From Chara braunii (Eukaryota; Streptophyta; Charophyceae; Charales; Characeae): a DNA stretch of 28,199 nt. Numbering within the stretch: the first letter of the stretch is position 1; each line of letters begins with the position of its first letter. Location of the stretch: positions 996,653-1,024,851 of the forward strand of contig BFEA01000053.1 of assembly GCA_003427395.1 (NCBI GenBank). The letters are read 5' to 3'. Position numbers and translations under genes: made by a program. A model generated the notes under the pieces. That model ran no database searches. It was not told where the DNA came from and worked only from the letters and a program-made list of their open reading frames with translations. Below, piece by piece: positions 1 through 10,669 of this stretch.

Positions 1-429
1 AAGAGGATGAAGATGAAAAGTTTCTTCCTTCCTCTCACCTTGATGATGATGTCTCCTTGATGAAGCTTCCTCTCCTTGCACAATCCCCTCTTGGCTATGG
101 CTTCCTTCTTCTCCAAGCCTCCCTTCATCCTCTCTCATCTCTTCCCAAGTTGCCTCAAGCTCCCATCACCACGGCTGTTGAGTCCTGCCCTCTAGGAGGG
201 CTAATCGAATTCCTCTAGCCTCTCCTTCTCTCCTACACCCAAGGGGGATATGGCGGATCACCTCCCAAGTGTCTCTCCCACCATCACTACCCTCTAAAGC
301 CTTGCCCATTACCTCCTAGTCTCCTCTCTCCCACTAGAATAGGTTCTTCCCTTCTCACTCCAAGTGCAAAGGTGCTCCTGTGAGCTCACTTGGGGAGCAT
401 GGGCACTCCTCATGCAAATGTGAGAGTGA

Positions 430-472
430 CGGACTGCATCCTCAGCTTATGTAGGCTGAAAACAGCAGTCCG
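430..472. repeat. Two-tier stem-loop (GCAGTCCG inverted repeat)
   Basis: CGGACTGC (430-437) is perfectly complementary to GCAGTCCG (465-472). Inside it TCAGC (442-446) pairs with GCTGA (455-459), giving a nested hairpin. The function is unknown; it could be a structured end of a transposon or a chance product of repeat decay. Confidence 0.5.
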
Positions 473-590
473 GCCAGCCCATGAGCCTCCCCATGAGCCT
501 TGAGGTGAACTGAGGTACCCCCAAGGCAAAATTCCCTTACTAGGCCCTCCTGGAGGTACCTCGGCCTCATTTTGGCCAAGTACATGCAGT

Positions 591-613
591 CCGAGTGGTT
601 GGTACCAACTCGG
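591..613. repeat. Hairpin CCGAG...CTCGG around the palindrome TTGGTACCAA
   Basis: CCGAG (591-595) pairs with CTCGG (609-613) and encloses the perfect 10-bp palindrome TTGGTACCAA (599-608), with three unpaired bases (TGG). It is preceded by GCAGT, so it repeats the GCAGTCCG motif of the stem-loop at 430. Confidence 0.45.
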
Positions 614-1189
614 ATTGCCTCTTGGCCTACTCCAGCCTCCTTTTTGCCTCACAAATGCTGCCCCCTTGGGTCCTAGTGCCCAAGGGGGTATTTTCCTTGA
701 AAGAAAAAGGCCTTGTGGGTTTTTTTCACGATTTTTTCAAGTTTCGGCCTCCTTTGAGTAGGTCGGAGCATTTTTTCATGTGGCGGCACATTTTCAGCCT
801 TGGATCTGGCTGAGATCCAGGACCAGCAATAATCCGAGCTACCCCCTAGTAGCCCTTGCTTCAATTTTGAGCCCCTAAGTCCAGTTTTTCAACTTTTGGT
901 GCATCTGGCTCGCTTTTTGGGTTAAATGCACTGTTTTGTCATTTTCCTTCTTTTGTTTCTTTCCATTTTGGGCTGCCACCTCATTCCGGAGCTAGCCGTT
1001 TGGAGCTGACCCACAAAAAATGGCTAGTTCCTCTCTACCATGAGATCTGATCTTAGATCCATGGCCCAAAAGAAAACCGGTCACTTCCGTTTTGCATTTT
1101 CTCTCATTTTCTGCTTTTTAATTTAGATTTTATTGAGGTTACAGTTGGGACCTGCCAATCCGTACTGTGCAAGTCCCAATAGTCCGGCA

Positions 1190-1900
1190 CATTCTCCTCC
1201 TCTCTTTTCTTCTTTTTGTCTAATTCTCCCTCCTTTCTTTTCTATTTTTCTTTGTTTTTCTTTTATTTCAGTTGTGACAAGTGTCAAACTGCTGTGCACC
1301 CTCTTTCTAGGCCCTAGGGCCTCATTCAAGGTCATGTTTATAGTTGTTACTTGACCGTTATTTCTCGGATTCCAACAATGTCACCCCCCATGCCCCTAGA
1401 AGGCTCCATTTTGCCTCCGTTTGTCCAATTTTGAACCCCTTTTTCTCCGATTTTCTAAGGACAGTCTTTTTCTCATGTTGAGGCTCTCAAGGCTCTATTT
1501 TCTCATGCTTAGCACGTCCGAGATATTCTGGACTGCTGGGCATCCCTCCCAACATTATTATCTTACTTTTTTTTCTCCCCTTGACTCTCTCACTTGCCCC
1601 CACTAGTGCTAGTGGTGCTAATATTTTCCACTGTCTAGATCCTTGATTTGACGGTGCCATTTGCTTGCACAATTGTTCCTTGTGCTTGCTCATGGTTCCC
1701 TCGGGACATCCCAGGTCCCCGCCATTCTCCTCCATACTAGTCTCATTTTCTTGTCCCGTCGGCGGCTCCGCCGACGCATGTCCCGTTTTCCGTTTTTCAT
1801 TATTTGGACCCTCTTGGTCCCCGACAACATTCCGGATGGTGTCATATTTTTCATTTTTGGGGCCCCTTGTCCTTGGTGGTCCCATTATCTCTTCATGTGT
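1190..1900 (+). repeat. Diverged duplicated segment, copy 1
   Basis: This segment shares ordered landmarks with 2440-3120 at a constant offset of about 1260 bases. The landmarks are a T/C-rich run, a 'caagtgtcaa' stretch (near 1278 and 2534), 'tctcgga..ccaacaatgtc' (near 1364) against 'tctcggactacaataatgtc' (near 2623), and 'gctaatatt...cttgatttgacggtgc' (near 1616) against 'gttaatatt...cgatcttgacggtgc' (near 2879). No protein is recognisable in any frame. It is probably a dispersed or tandem repeat, perhaps part of an old LTR or UTR. Confidence 0.55.
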
Positions 1901-2439
1901 GCCGAATTTTATAGGCTCTCACGGTTGCCGTTTACCGTCTTTTCTTGCCCCATGCCGAAATCGCTCCTTTCTAGCCTTTCGGGTTTGCCATAGCTGATTT
2001 TCCCTTAGCCTAGGCATCCCCATGCAGTCCATTGGAACTCGGCCTGCAATGGGGGTCACTTCCCTAGCCCCAATGCCCCACAACTAGCCCTCACTCAAAA
2101 GAAAAAGAAACGGTCAACTCCCAAATGCATCCGGACTTGATTTTGGCTCCGGATGCACCAAAAACACGTGTTTCTCCTCATGTATGTAATCCGTTTTATT
2201 TCGGTTGCGTGGGGCCTTGCTTTTCTTTGATTTTCTCTGCAATAATTAAAGAAAATCCAAACCCTTTGTAACCGCCATATTCCAGAATGAATCTGGTCAC
2301 GGACGAATCTCCCCAAGTGGCCGTTTTTTACCGTTAAGGTCTTTTTCTCTTTTCTAATCTTTTCCTTTTCCTTTTTTTTTTTTTTTTTTCTTTTCCTCCT
2401 TTCTTGGATAGTAGGGACCTTCCAGTCCCTTCTTGTGGC

Positions 2440-3120
2440 AGTCCCTACTGACAGCCAACTCACTCACTCCCTCTCTCTCTTTTTGTTTTATTCTCCCACA
2501 TTTTTTTTTCTTTTCTCTCTTTTTTCTAGCATGTCAAGTGTCAAGTGGTCGTTAAGGCCCTTTTCTAGCCTCTTCCTCTTACTTTTGGCCCTTTCTATGC
2601 CCATAGTGCAGTCCGTTATATCTCGGACTACAATAATGTCCTTCCCATGCCCATGGGAGCTTCCCTTTACTCATATTTTTCTCCCATAGTGACCCTTCCT
2701 ACTCCGATTTTCACCCAGAGGGCTATTTTTCATATGAAGTCTCTTTCGACTCCATTTTCTTGAGGGAGGCTGATCCGAGATTTTTCAGGTTGCTCCCATG
2801 CCTCCCACCTCAAGTTTTCTTACTTTTTCTTTTCTTTTTGGCCTTCCCGTTTGCTACCGCTAGTGATTGCACTAACGGTGTTAATATTCTTGGTCGTCAA
2901 GATCTCGATCTTGACGGTGCACCTTGCCTTTATTATTTTCCTTCATGTGGTGCCGCCGTTTCCTCTTGGGACTTTCACATGTCCCCGCCACTTGTCCTGT
3001 TGGTGGTCCCTGACACTTACTCCCGCCGGTGGTCCCCGACAATTAGTCCCGCCGGCGGTCCCTAATATTTTTTGCCCTGGATGTCATTATTTTTACTTTG
3101 TCCCATGTGGCCCCAGGTTC
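2440..3120 (+). repeat. Diverged duplicated segment, copy 2
   Basis: This is the counterpart of 1190-1900, in the same orientation and with the same order of landmarks. It contains the inverted repeat AGTCCG...CGGACT near 2610-2630 and, near 2990-3062, three short tandem variants of the phrase 'cccgccggtggtccc'. No coding assignment is possible. Confidence 0.55.
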
Positions 3121-3623
3121 CTTCCCCCGAGGTGTCCCATGTCCCTTGGGCGTTTTGCCGCCCCATGGTGACCCATCCCCCTTGTCTTTTCTTGCGCCTA
3201 GCGCATGCTGGTTCCTTTCGTCGCGGCCTCTACCCCGAGGCTCCCGTAGGTGGCCCCCATGTCGACCCCATGTTCTCTATCTATCTGCGGCCTCTGGGCC
3301 GCCCGTCCCTCGACTCCCTTATTCCTTTATCGTAGCCATGCTGCATTTGCTGGTTCAAGGGACGTTTGGCCTTAGTGTTATTGCATTTCAACGGCCCTCC
3401 CGACCTCATGCTATGTTCTATGTGCCCCTGCTCTTGCGCTCGCTTGCTTGCCGTCGCTAGTTCTTTCCTCATGTGGTTCTCTCCTCAGGGCATCACTCCC
3501 TCCTGCGGCCTAATCCTTTGTCTTTTCTCTCTCCCGCTTCCTCACTCCAGATTTCTCTGTTGTGCACAATTTGTCCATATTCAATCTCTCGAGTGACGGG
3601 AAGTTATTCAGGACCCACCAGTC
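3121..3623 (+). pseudogene. Unassigned stretch upstream of the chromodomain, probably decayed pol
   Basis: No continuous frame is visible. It lies directly 5' of the chromodomain fragment and ends with a frame reading VHNLSIFNLSS (about 3556-3590). This resembles the FHVSLLK-type stretch that precedes chromodomains in chromovirus integrases, but it is out of frame with what follows. I infer that part of this stretch was integrase. The rest could not be matched. Confidence 0.3.
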
Positions 3624-3979
3624 CCGACACCGTCTGAGCATTTCATTGGACGACCATACGAGCGCCCTCCACCCACCATGGTGGACGACCATAAGGAGTT
3701 CCTCATTTTATATATCATTGGTCACCGAGTCACCGACGACAACCCTTCCCATATCGAGTATGGAAGGGTTACCCTGATGAGGAGGCTACTTGGGAGCCCC
3801 TCGAGCACTTGCAACACACTCGCATGTTGGTGCGTACCTATGACTGTGCTCGTCGTGCTCGGTTGACTGCTCCTCCTCAGCCCACTGACCCTCCTCCTTC
3901 TCCCTCGGCTGAGGAGACCGCTAAAGTCGAGCCTGCTCTATCTGAGGCAGACCTTCTGCAAAAGCCGGATGCTTCTTAG
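3624..3979 (+). pseudogene. Chromovirus-type integrase C-terminus with a broken chromodomain
   Basis: Frame 3 reads PTPSEHFIGRPYERPPP, then EFLILYIIGHRVTDD and SHIEY up to 3761. The sequence then moves to frame 2 and reads WKGYPDEEATWEPLEHLQ, followed by a proline-rich tail that ends at the TAG at 3977-3979. The W-K-G-Y-x-D-E-E-x-T-W-E-P signature is that of a chromodomain, the module chromoviruses (Ty3/gypsy) carry behind integrase, thought to guide insertion to chromatin carrying particular histone marks. At the junction after E-Y about three residues of the second beta strand are missing and the frame is lost, so a small deletion broke the domain. The remainder of this element's pol is not recognisable upstream. 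This domain is unrelated to the pol at 20.6-26 kb, which shows no chromodomain. Confidence 0.8.
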
Positions 3980-6153
3980 CGTCAATAACGCACTCGTCGT
4001 CGTCCTGCTCGATACGACGATTGACTCTGACTTATATTCCCTTGTCTTTGACTTCTCAGTACTCCATCCACTCCAGTTTTGCCACTTCAGCTCGTCGACG
4101 TTGCGGTTCTTTCTCGACGGCATTCCAGACTTCTCATCATGGACATCATCGACAGCTTCATGGATTTCGTCACGATCAGCTCTGTCTACTTCAGACGTCG
4201 TCACTCTCTTACCACCTTACCATGTACAGTACCCTGGTTGTGTCGCATGATGGTCTCCCTTCGCAAGGTTCCTCTGAGTTGGACTCTCCCTTGGTATACG
4301 CACAGACATCGGACCGCAGCGTTGCCCTGGCTTCCTAGCTTACGGATCGAGCTCCGACTTCCCCCACCTTAGGAGTCATTTGCATGATTTCCTTACCCAT
4401 CACTTTTTCTACCCTCTGTCGGCCCTCACGCCCTAGTTAGGCAGCCTTGCATGCTTCATTTAGGTGCGCCCAGTATACCAGGCTCCCTTATTTCCTTGCA
4501 TGGTCGACCCTCCACAACGGTCACCCCTTTAGTCGAGCATTACCCGCCCTGATGGTCTATCTGTTAGGGTCATTGGTTCTGTTTGCTCCCAGTTCCTTAC
4601 CCTCATTGAGCCTGATGACATGTGTCTCCCTTCCATTATGTGTGGATGTCCTTAGGAGTTTATTAACCCCTAGGCTGCATTCGTCACCCTCATAGATCGT
4701 CCCACCCTGCAGTTTGCGACACACTTCTCTTGTGACATCTGGTTGTCTTGTTGTTGCTTTGTTGCTCTCAGACTGAGGCTACTGCCTCTAACATTTCTAG
4801 GATTTAGTTGTTTCTGCTTTTGTTGTTCTTTAAACTTATACACTAGTCAATTGTTTTTAGACTGAGGCTACTTCCTCCAACATTCTAGGATTTAGTTGTC
4901 ATTACTTTCTGCTTTCCTATGACAAGTATACTAGTTAGTAGCTTCTGCTTTCACTTAGGCTGTTAGCTGTGACATTGCTGTTTTTTATGACACTTTCTAT
5001 CCTACGGTTCATCGCATGGACTCAGCATGGATCTTGCTCCGCATCCTAGACTACTTGGGTTTTCTTTTTCTTTGGTAGAGTTCTGCTTCTTGGCGGAAGC
5101 GTGCTTGTATCTAGGCGATCCATCATAGGTCGAGGATCGTGTAGCGGACCTCTGGTTGGCCTGTGAGACCAGCCCCTTGGCCTGTTCTTACAGGCCTGTC
5201 GTGTGTTCGGGTTGGTCCAGTCTAGGCCGGTACCTCTGTCGGTACCAGCCAATCCAGTCCAGTTAGTCCGCTGGGGTATACCCCATCCAGAGTCCATATT
5301 TCGATTCATTCTACATTCACACATTTTGGAGTACGTGCGTTGGAGTCCAGCGTGGGAGTTGTTGTGCCATCTTATGCAACTTGCAGTCGACATCAAAGAG
5401 AGTGAGAGGAAAGGGTGCAAGAATTTATAGCGAGGAAAGGGGCGGAGAGGTTGCGCGAAGCGCGGGGTGTAGATGATCAGGGCAGAAGAAGGGCAGACGT
5501 TCCAGAAGGGTCGAAAGAGGCAAATTGAATGATCTGCGTGATTGGGGTGGTCATCCAAGTGGGGTGTGCTTCCCGCGGCCACCATGTTGCCCCGACCATC
5601 CCAATCAGACATCCAATCATTCGCAGGGAAAAGAGAAGGGGATCGGACTTCGCTAAGAGGGAAGACGAAGAGACATGCAGGAGGGAGATGCACAGCAAGA
5701 AGGGAAGATGGCGCGGGGATGAAGAGCGGGAGAACGGGTTAAACTTTACGCGCCACGCAAAAATTAAAAAACTGCCGCGCGCAAAAAAATTCAAAATTCC
5801 TACTCCCGCTATGTCCCAACTGTTTCTTGAATTTCCTGGCGCGGCCGCTAATCGGTCATGCCAGACCCAAATTACATTTTCTACTCCGCCTTTCTTAAAC
5901 AAAAGAAAGAAAAAGGAAAAAAAAGGAAAATGAAGCACCGTTTTTCCCCATTATCTTGAATCCGTACTTCGGGGCTCTATGTGGGATTTTCCCTTTGGGG
6001 TGCGGGAAGCCACCAAATGCGGATTCTGACTTATCTCAGGCCTGCGCATTTTTGACCCTCGTTCCCAGAATGTTGCTCTGTTGACCAAATGGATAATCAA
6101 GGGAATGTATGGTGATCTACTTGCAGAATACATTTTGGGACGGGAGTGGCCCC
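3980..6153. other. Spacer between the chromodomain remnant and the LTR
   Basis: Nothing codes convincingly here. It may be the 3' untranslated region and LTR of the chromodomain element, but I could not find LTR ends. A pyrimidine-rich stretch (about 4000-5050) holds a short direct repeat at 4771 and 4860. From about 5380 the plus strand turns purine-rich, with a weak TATA-like TTTATAG near 5424 just ahead of GC-rich DNA, which might be a dead LTR promoter. An open frame of about 215 codons on the minus strand (5046-5693) resembles no known family. Confidence 0.4.
4771..4900 (+). repeat. Two direct copies of a 40-bp sequence, 89 bp apart
   Basis: The phrase beginning GACTGAGGCTACTGCCTCTA at 4771 and running to 'ggatttagttgt' recurs from 4860 with a few substitutions and a one-base deletion. 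No function is apparent. Confidence 0.7.
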
Positions 6154-6907
6154 TGTGACGAATTATCTTCTCTAATCGCGCGACTTCCTGCGCGCCGCTG
6201 TTGTGGGGAAACGGGAGGGCTTTGATGGGCGACGCGCGCAAGCGGGATCGGTGGGGCAAGTTGCCTGGATACCCTCACTTCTTTTTTGTTTTCGTTGGAG
6301 TTGTCGGGCCGGTGCCAGGAAAGTCCCGCGCCGACGATTAAGTGACCACACCCTAGCGAGCGTGAGAAATAACGGTTGTCATAGTTTCCTTCTTGTTCTG
6401 CTATGCGCACTAGGAATTTTGGCGCGATAAGCGCGCGGAAATTTGCATTTTTAAAATTTGAAATAACGTCGCGCCCTTGCAAACTCTTCGAATTGTTTTT
6501 TTTTGGAATTTTCTCTTGCAATTAGGATTTAGACTAGGAATTTAGGCACCTTGTAATTTGGTGGCACGACGCTTCTTGCTCACACGCACCAAGCCCCGAC
6601 AGGGTCAAGGCTCTGATTCCGTCCGCGCCTTAATCCTGTGTGTAACTGTAGTTTTTGTCGGGCGCAATCGCAACTGTAATCTGCTTGTTCTTAATGGCTT
6701 TCGTATTTCTTTCTCTTTCCGCCTCGTCTTCGCACGCACACTCTTCCTCTGTTCTAAGTGGTTCCCACGGCTGCATGCCCGGATCAATGCGCAGAGAGTG
6801 GCTTCGTCCTCCGCCCCGCGGCCTGGACATGCAGACATAGGCACTCCCTCTTTTCTCTTTCTGATCACTTGGTGCTAGTCCTGTATCCCTCGCGCAAGCA
6901 TGCATGC

Positions 6908-6914
6908 TATAAAT
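6908..6914 (+). promoter_or_regulatory. TATA box of the left LTR
   Basis: TATAAAT lies inside the phrase CATGCATGCTATAAATTTCG, which is identical in the right LTR copy at 27936. It is the only good TATA box in the conserved part of the LTR and sits about half-way along it, as expected at a U3/R border. Confidence 0.55.
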
Positions 6915-7166
6915 TTCGTTAGCGCGATTAGTTGTCTCTTTAAGAACATCAAGGTTAGCGCGATCAGTGAGCGTCGGTTAGCGAGCAAGTTTTTGAAGGT
7001 GGGTAATCATGAGAGTTGGGCGATCCGACGAGCTGGTGCCGAGTGCGCGGGGTTGACGCGTGGTCGCGACAGACTGCGACACGTGGGCGAACCTCGCTTG
7101 CACACTCAGGCCAAGCGGGGTGACGACTATGTGTGGCTTTGGAGATGCGGGGCGATGGACTGCCCA

Positions 7167-7169
<3 letters not shown>

Positions 7170-7218
<49 letters not shown>
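7170..7218 (+). repeat. (GA)n microsatellite in the LTR
   Basis: An almost pure GA dinucleotide run of about 48 bp with one AA interruption near 7199. The right LTR copy ends with the window exactly where this run would begin, so it is not known whether the run is shared. Confidence 0.95.
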
Positions 7219-7695
7219 GGATATGGTGGAATAGTGTCTTTTTCTCTCTACCTTCTTTGTAAAGTTTTGATTCCAACGTTGGTCGATTTTGTTGCCGCAC
7301 TTTCGGATTTCTTATGTATATCATCTCATATTATCTGTTTTGGGTGTGCATGAGGATGAATGAACGCGCATCCCTTTTTCTTTTTGTTGCCTCCAATCTC
7401 CAATTTTCTGTCCAATTACTTGTTTTTGAGTCAGGGTGCGCTGGTTTTTTTGGATGCCCAAAACTAACTCTGCCCTTTTTTTTTGTGTGAGCATGAATGC
7501 ATTGATTGATTCTGTTTGAGATTTGGATGACAGTTGCATGGAAGGTCTGCAAGCATATAGGACAAACCGACACGCAAGTGGATCATCAGTCTTTGATCCG
7601 ATCGACCGGCTTATGCGCACGCATGCGTCAGGCAGTCGCCCACAGAGGTGACCTGTAGCCTACACGTTCGCATGCAAGAGCCAACCCGATCCCAC

Positions 7696-7715
7696 TGGTA
7701 GAAGATGCCAGCGCC
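7696..7715 (+). other. Candidate primer-binding site, decayed initiator-Met type
   Basis: TGGTAGAAGATGCCA follows the presumed LTR end CCA after one base. It resembles TGGTATCAGAGCCA, the common plant site complementary to the 3' end of initiator methionine tRNA, with two substitutions and one insertion. It lies 45 bp ahead of the gag start codon, which fits the usual order of LTR, primer-binding site and gag. Confidence 0.45.
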
Positions 7716-7740
7716 GAATCCCGCTAATTTAAAATAGGAT

Positions 7741-9642
7741 ATGGCGATCGAAACTCCCTTTTGGATTACCGACTATGAGAGCCTGAGAGATCCGGAATAC
7801 CAAGCGTATTGGGAAAGGGAACAAGTCAGACGGCAACAAGCCAGACGGTAACAAGCCAGACGACAACTGTGCAGAGGCGATTTCCAGTTGGCCATTAATC
7901 GAGACTCGAGGATCCCAGATTATCCTGATAGTCAAAGCCAACATTACCTTCTAACCCCAGGCTTCGTGGCCATTACCACTAGTTTTCCTCCCTATTACGT
8001 CCTCCTCCCGTATCACCAACTACTCGTCATCCCCTGGGAGTCCATAGCCCGGTTCTGGCCCCAACCGTCGTGCTCAGAGTGTCAGCAGAGCAACGAGTAC
8101 CGTCCGACGGGGATCACTCGACGAACCTGTCCCGAAACGGAACAACGGGAGCACAACTCATCCTCCTCAGCCTCGGAGACCTGCGCCGACCGACAGCGGT
8201 ACGAGCATTCCCATTGGGACGCCCATGGCGCCCCACGCTAACACCATACGCGGATCAGGCCGCGAGATCGGCCATCACCCCAACTCTGAGCCGAAAGAGA
8301 CGCTTGCACGTCTACCCCTGGAACTTGACACAAGAGATTCCAATTCCGACCTGGAACTCCACCCCCACTTTCCTAAAATCCTTGGCACACCCCTTTTCGC
8401 ACTTCCAGGCCCACCAACACTCCGCACACAGGAAGTCGCGTTGGGCGTGAGGTTGGTGTCGGAGCCGACATGTGTCAAGACCCGGGATTGACAAATGGCT
8501 CGGCTCTTTCAAACTCAACCGACCTGGCGACCCCAAAAAGGGAACAGCCTACACCACGGAACGCGTCGGCACACGAACCTATAGTAACAAGAAGCCGGTC
8601 TGCAGGCAGATCAGCCGATAACATAAATGCCAATCAGGCCAACGCCAATCAAGCGCAGGCTCACCAGGCACAGGGAGGGGCAGGTGGTGGCCCAGTACTC
8701 GCCCCCCAGCCCGCACCTCAGCCTTCATGGGTCCGCGCTCCGGCAGCCTCGCCAGATCTGTACTTGTTCGACCCGGCGCACCACCCGGCAGGAGCCTGGC
8801 TGGCCACACTCCGAGCACAACAATACAATAACGATGAGGCAAGGATTAACATCCTCGCCCGGTTAGGAGGCGATGCCCACCACTGGTTCAGTACTTACGG
8901 AGCAAGCGTTCTTCATGATCAAGGACCGAGTACAGAAGCCCCTCAAATCTATCGCGGAGTACCGCAGCCGATTCTATCGATTATTCGTAAAGTCCTAGAG
9001 GGACGAAAAAGTAGGTAGGGACTTCTTCATAGATGGACTTCGAAGTAGAGCGATACGAGCCAAACTGCGAAAACAATTCTCCCCCATTACCTTCACCATG
9101 ACACAGATCATGGACGCAGCCGAGGAAATGGAGCAAACATTCGTTGCCAGTTTCCTCGAAGGAGAAGATCACGCTAAAGAGGGAGATTCTACAAAACTTA
9201 CGAGAGCAAGGATGAAATTTGCAGCACTTCAGCACAAGTTCGAGAACATGGGCTTTGTATCAGGCCCCGTCACCTACCTAGAACAGGTGGCGACCCAACG
9301 ACCTTCTCTTGAACAAGCACCAGGACCATCGGTGGCAAAAACACCTGCTCAGACCCCTGCGCCGACGGGTAAAGCAGACGATTCAAATGCGATTCTTGAC
9401 CTCGCACAAACGTTAGTTCACCTCCTGCATGAAAGCAAGAAGGAGCAATGCGAGTATAATACCCGCATTGAGTCGCTGATGCGCTCCATGCGCCCCATTA
9501 ATGTTCGCGTCACCGCGTTCCCTACCGGAGCCCCTGTTGCAGCCGCAGCAGCAGCAGCAAGTGTAAGTACGACCCCAGAACGGACATGTCTTACGCGTGT
9601 CACCAGCCCGGACATATGGCAAGGGACTGCCCCCAGAGGTAA
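7741..9642 (+). pseudogene. gag: Gag polyprotein pseudogene of the left LTR element
   Basis: The ATG at 7741 opens frame 1 (MAIETPFWITDYESLRD...). It runs through three in-frame copies of a 15-bp unit encoding QARRQ-like pentapeptides, the second carrying a TAA (7849-7851), and on to 8241. After a disturbed stretch the capsid-like part resumes in frame 1 from about 8440: a Q/A/P-rich linker, then FDPAHHPAGAWLATLRAQQY and ILARLGGDAHHWF. Near 8900 the reading moves to frame 2, with KSIAEYRSRFYRLFVKS, an in-frame TAG at 8996 and DFFIDGLRSRAIRAKLR, which is typical of Ty3/gypsy capsids. A coiled-coil-like region follows, and a second shift in a GCA run near 9545 returns to frame 1. There the zinc knuckle is x-x-x-C-x4-H-x4-C (9598, 9613, 9628), with the first Cys replaced by Ser (9589). 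Gag would package the element's RNA. Two frameshifts and several stops make it non-functional. Confidence 0.85.
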
Positions 9643-10328
9643 GTACGGATAGGAGCAGCTCCGGTTGCGGCGGCACCCCTGGCTAACGGACCAGGCCGAG
9701 TGGGAACGATGGTGGAAGAGACCGACTGAGCAATGGCCACTGCTACCATGGTCAAAGAAGTCGCGGAACTGATCCCCTTGATCAATTTATATCGTTAGGA
9801 TATCCAGGACTGGGTATGATCAGGGCAATTCAAACAGCAGACGACGAACGAGAAGTCCCGGAATGGAGACCATCCTCCAGTGAGATGGAATCCGGCGGCC
9901 TTACGTTCATCACTGGAAAGATCAATGTACTCGACATCGTTTGAGCGCTAGATCACCGCATCCCACTCCCAGTCGGACATCTGCTATCCATATCAGAACA
10001 AGCTAACGATCGTATGCTCCAGCATTGCAAGGTTTACCGAAAACGATTCGCACTTGCCAAGCTGGCAGCAGTCAAAGGGAAATCCCCCATTCAAGAAACG
10101 AAATCGGACGTACCCGGAACCTCGGAACCCGTGCGTCTAGGGCTTATACAGAAAAGAGATCACTTTCTACTCATTAAAACCATTCCGCGGAAATCCGCGG
10201 AATGTGACGTGGAAATCTGGGGAGTGTCGTATAGCGTTGTCGGAGCAAACACCCTTACAAGGGTATTTGCTCATGATTTTGCATTCGACACAGTATCGAC
10301 TCCGGTTATTATGCTAGGGACGGCCTAG
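9643..10328 (+). pseudogene. Gag-pol junction and start of a retropepsin, decayed
   Basis: After the zinc knuckle the frame continues with stops to about 9790. Frame 3 then reads GMIRAIQTADDEREVPEW..., INVLDIV, a TGA at 9942, ALDHRIPLPVGHLLSISEQ and on to 10328. The segment IPRKSAECDVEIWGVSYSVV, followed by GANTLTRVFAHDF, has the spacing of a retroviral-type aspartic protease start. The usual D-S/T-G-A is missing exactly the two residues before G-A, so the catalytic aspartate is gone. The frame ends at TAG 10326-10328, where the coding signal stops. Reverse transcriptase does not follow; nested or foreign DNA begins here. I infer the protease identity from context and spacing. Confidence 0.55.
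10182..10203. repeat. Perfect 10-bp inverted repeat with 2-bp spacer
   Basis: ATTCCGCGGA, AA, TCCGCGGAAT. It lies inside the decayed protease frame and may be a chance result of coding TIPRKSAE, but it would form a strong cruciform or RNA hairpin. Confidence 0.7.
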
Positions 10329-10669
10329 AGTAAGAAGTGAGAATTTTTTTGGCTTCGCGCCGTGAAGCAAACTTCTTGACCATTGAGGCCGAGATTTCTG
10401 GGTGATCGTATGGAGTGATAAGACGCATACGGCAACCGGAAGGGGTTAATAAAAATTAAAAATCTTCGACCACAAGGGCCGGAGGATTGGAAGAAAAACA
10501 AGAAAGGTCGCGCGGGGTGCGCCGACCACAATCTAAAACCGTTAAAGGATCAGGCGGTAAGGCAAAAAATTAATTAGGATGAGTGACGAGACGTCGGACC
10601 AGCAGGTATGAGAAAGTCGGCAGGTCGCGCCGCCGTAAAATCTAAAAGACGATTGAGAAATTAATATAA

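Larger units (their letters stand above)
1..1120. other. Pyrimidine-rich repetitive spacer without a recognisable gene
   Basis: No frame on either strand gives a protein that I can assign. The plus strand is rich in CT and TTT runs. Two stem-loops built on the motif GCAGTCCG/CGGACTGC lie here and are listed separately; the same motif recurs near 2609. The base composition continues into the duplicated segment that follows, so this may be its flank or the body of the same degenerate repeat. Confidence 0.5.
6154..7694 (+). mobile_element. LTR of a retrotransposon, left copy
   Basis: It starts TGTGACGAA and probably ends CCA at 7694, two bases before a primer-binding-like TGGTAGAAG. From 6154 to about 7168 it matches 27273-28199 base for base over long stretches, for example 'gttcccacggctgcatgcc' in both copies. 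Two indels separate the copies: about 60 bp present only here (near 6208-6270) and about 30 bp present only here (near 6619-6650). Substitutions are scattered throughout, so the copies are old. A TATA box lies at 6908 and a (GA)n run at 7170. The last 0.5 kb has no counterpart in the window because the right copy runs off its end. The 3' boundary is inferred from the primer-binding site and gag start. Confidence 0.7.

Noticed and set aside
1487-1885. Minus-strand frame of 132 codons
   Set aside because: It overlaps the duplicated non-coding segment, and its counterpart in the second copy is not open.
3760-3790. CTGATGA at about 3773 as another hammerhead core
   Set aside because: It lies in the chromodomain coding sequence (Pro-Asp-Glu), and neither stem II nor GAAA follows.
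5046-5693. Open frame of 215 codons on the minus strand
   Set aside because: It has no recognisable domain, its composition follows the T/C and purine-rich DNA, and there is no supporting promoter or conserved neighbour. It is the longest minus-strand frame but has no positive evidence.
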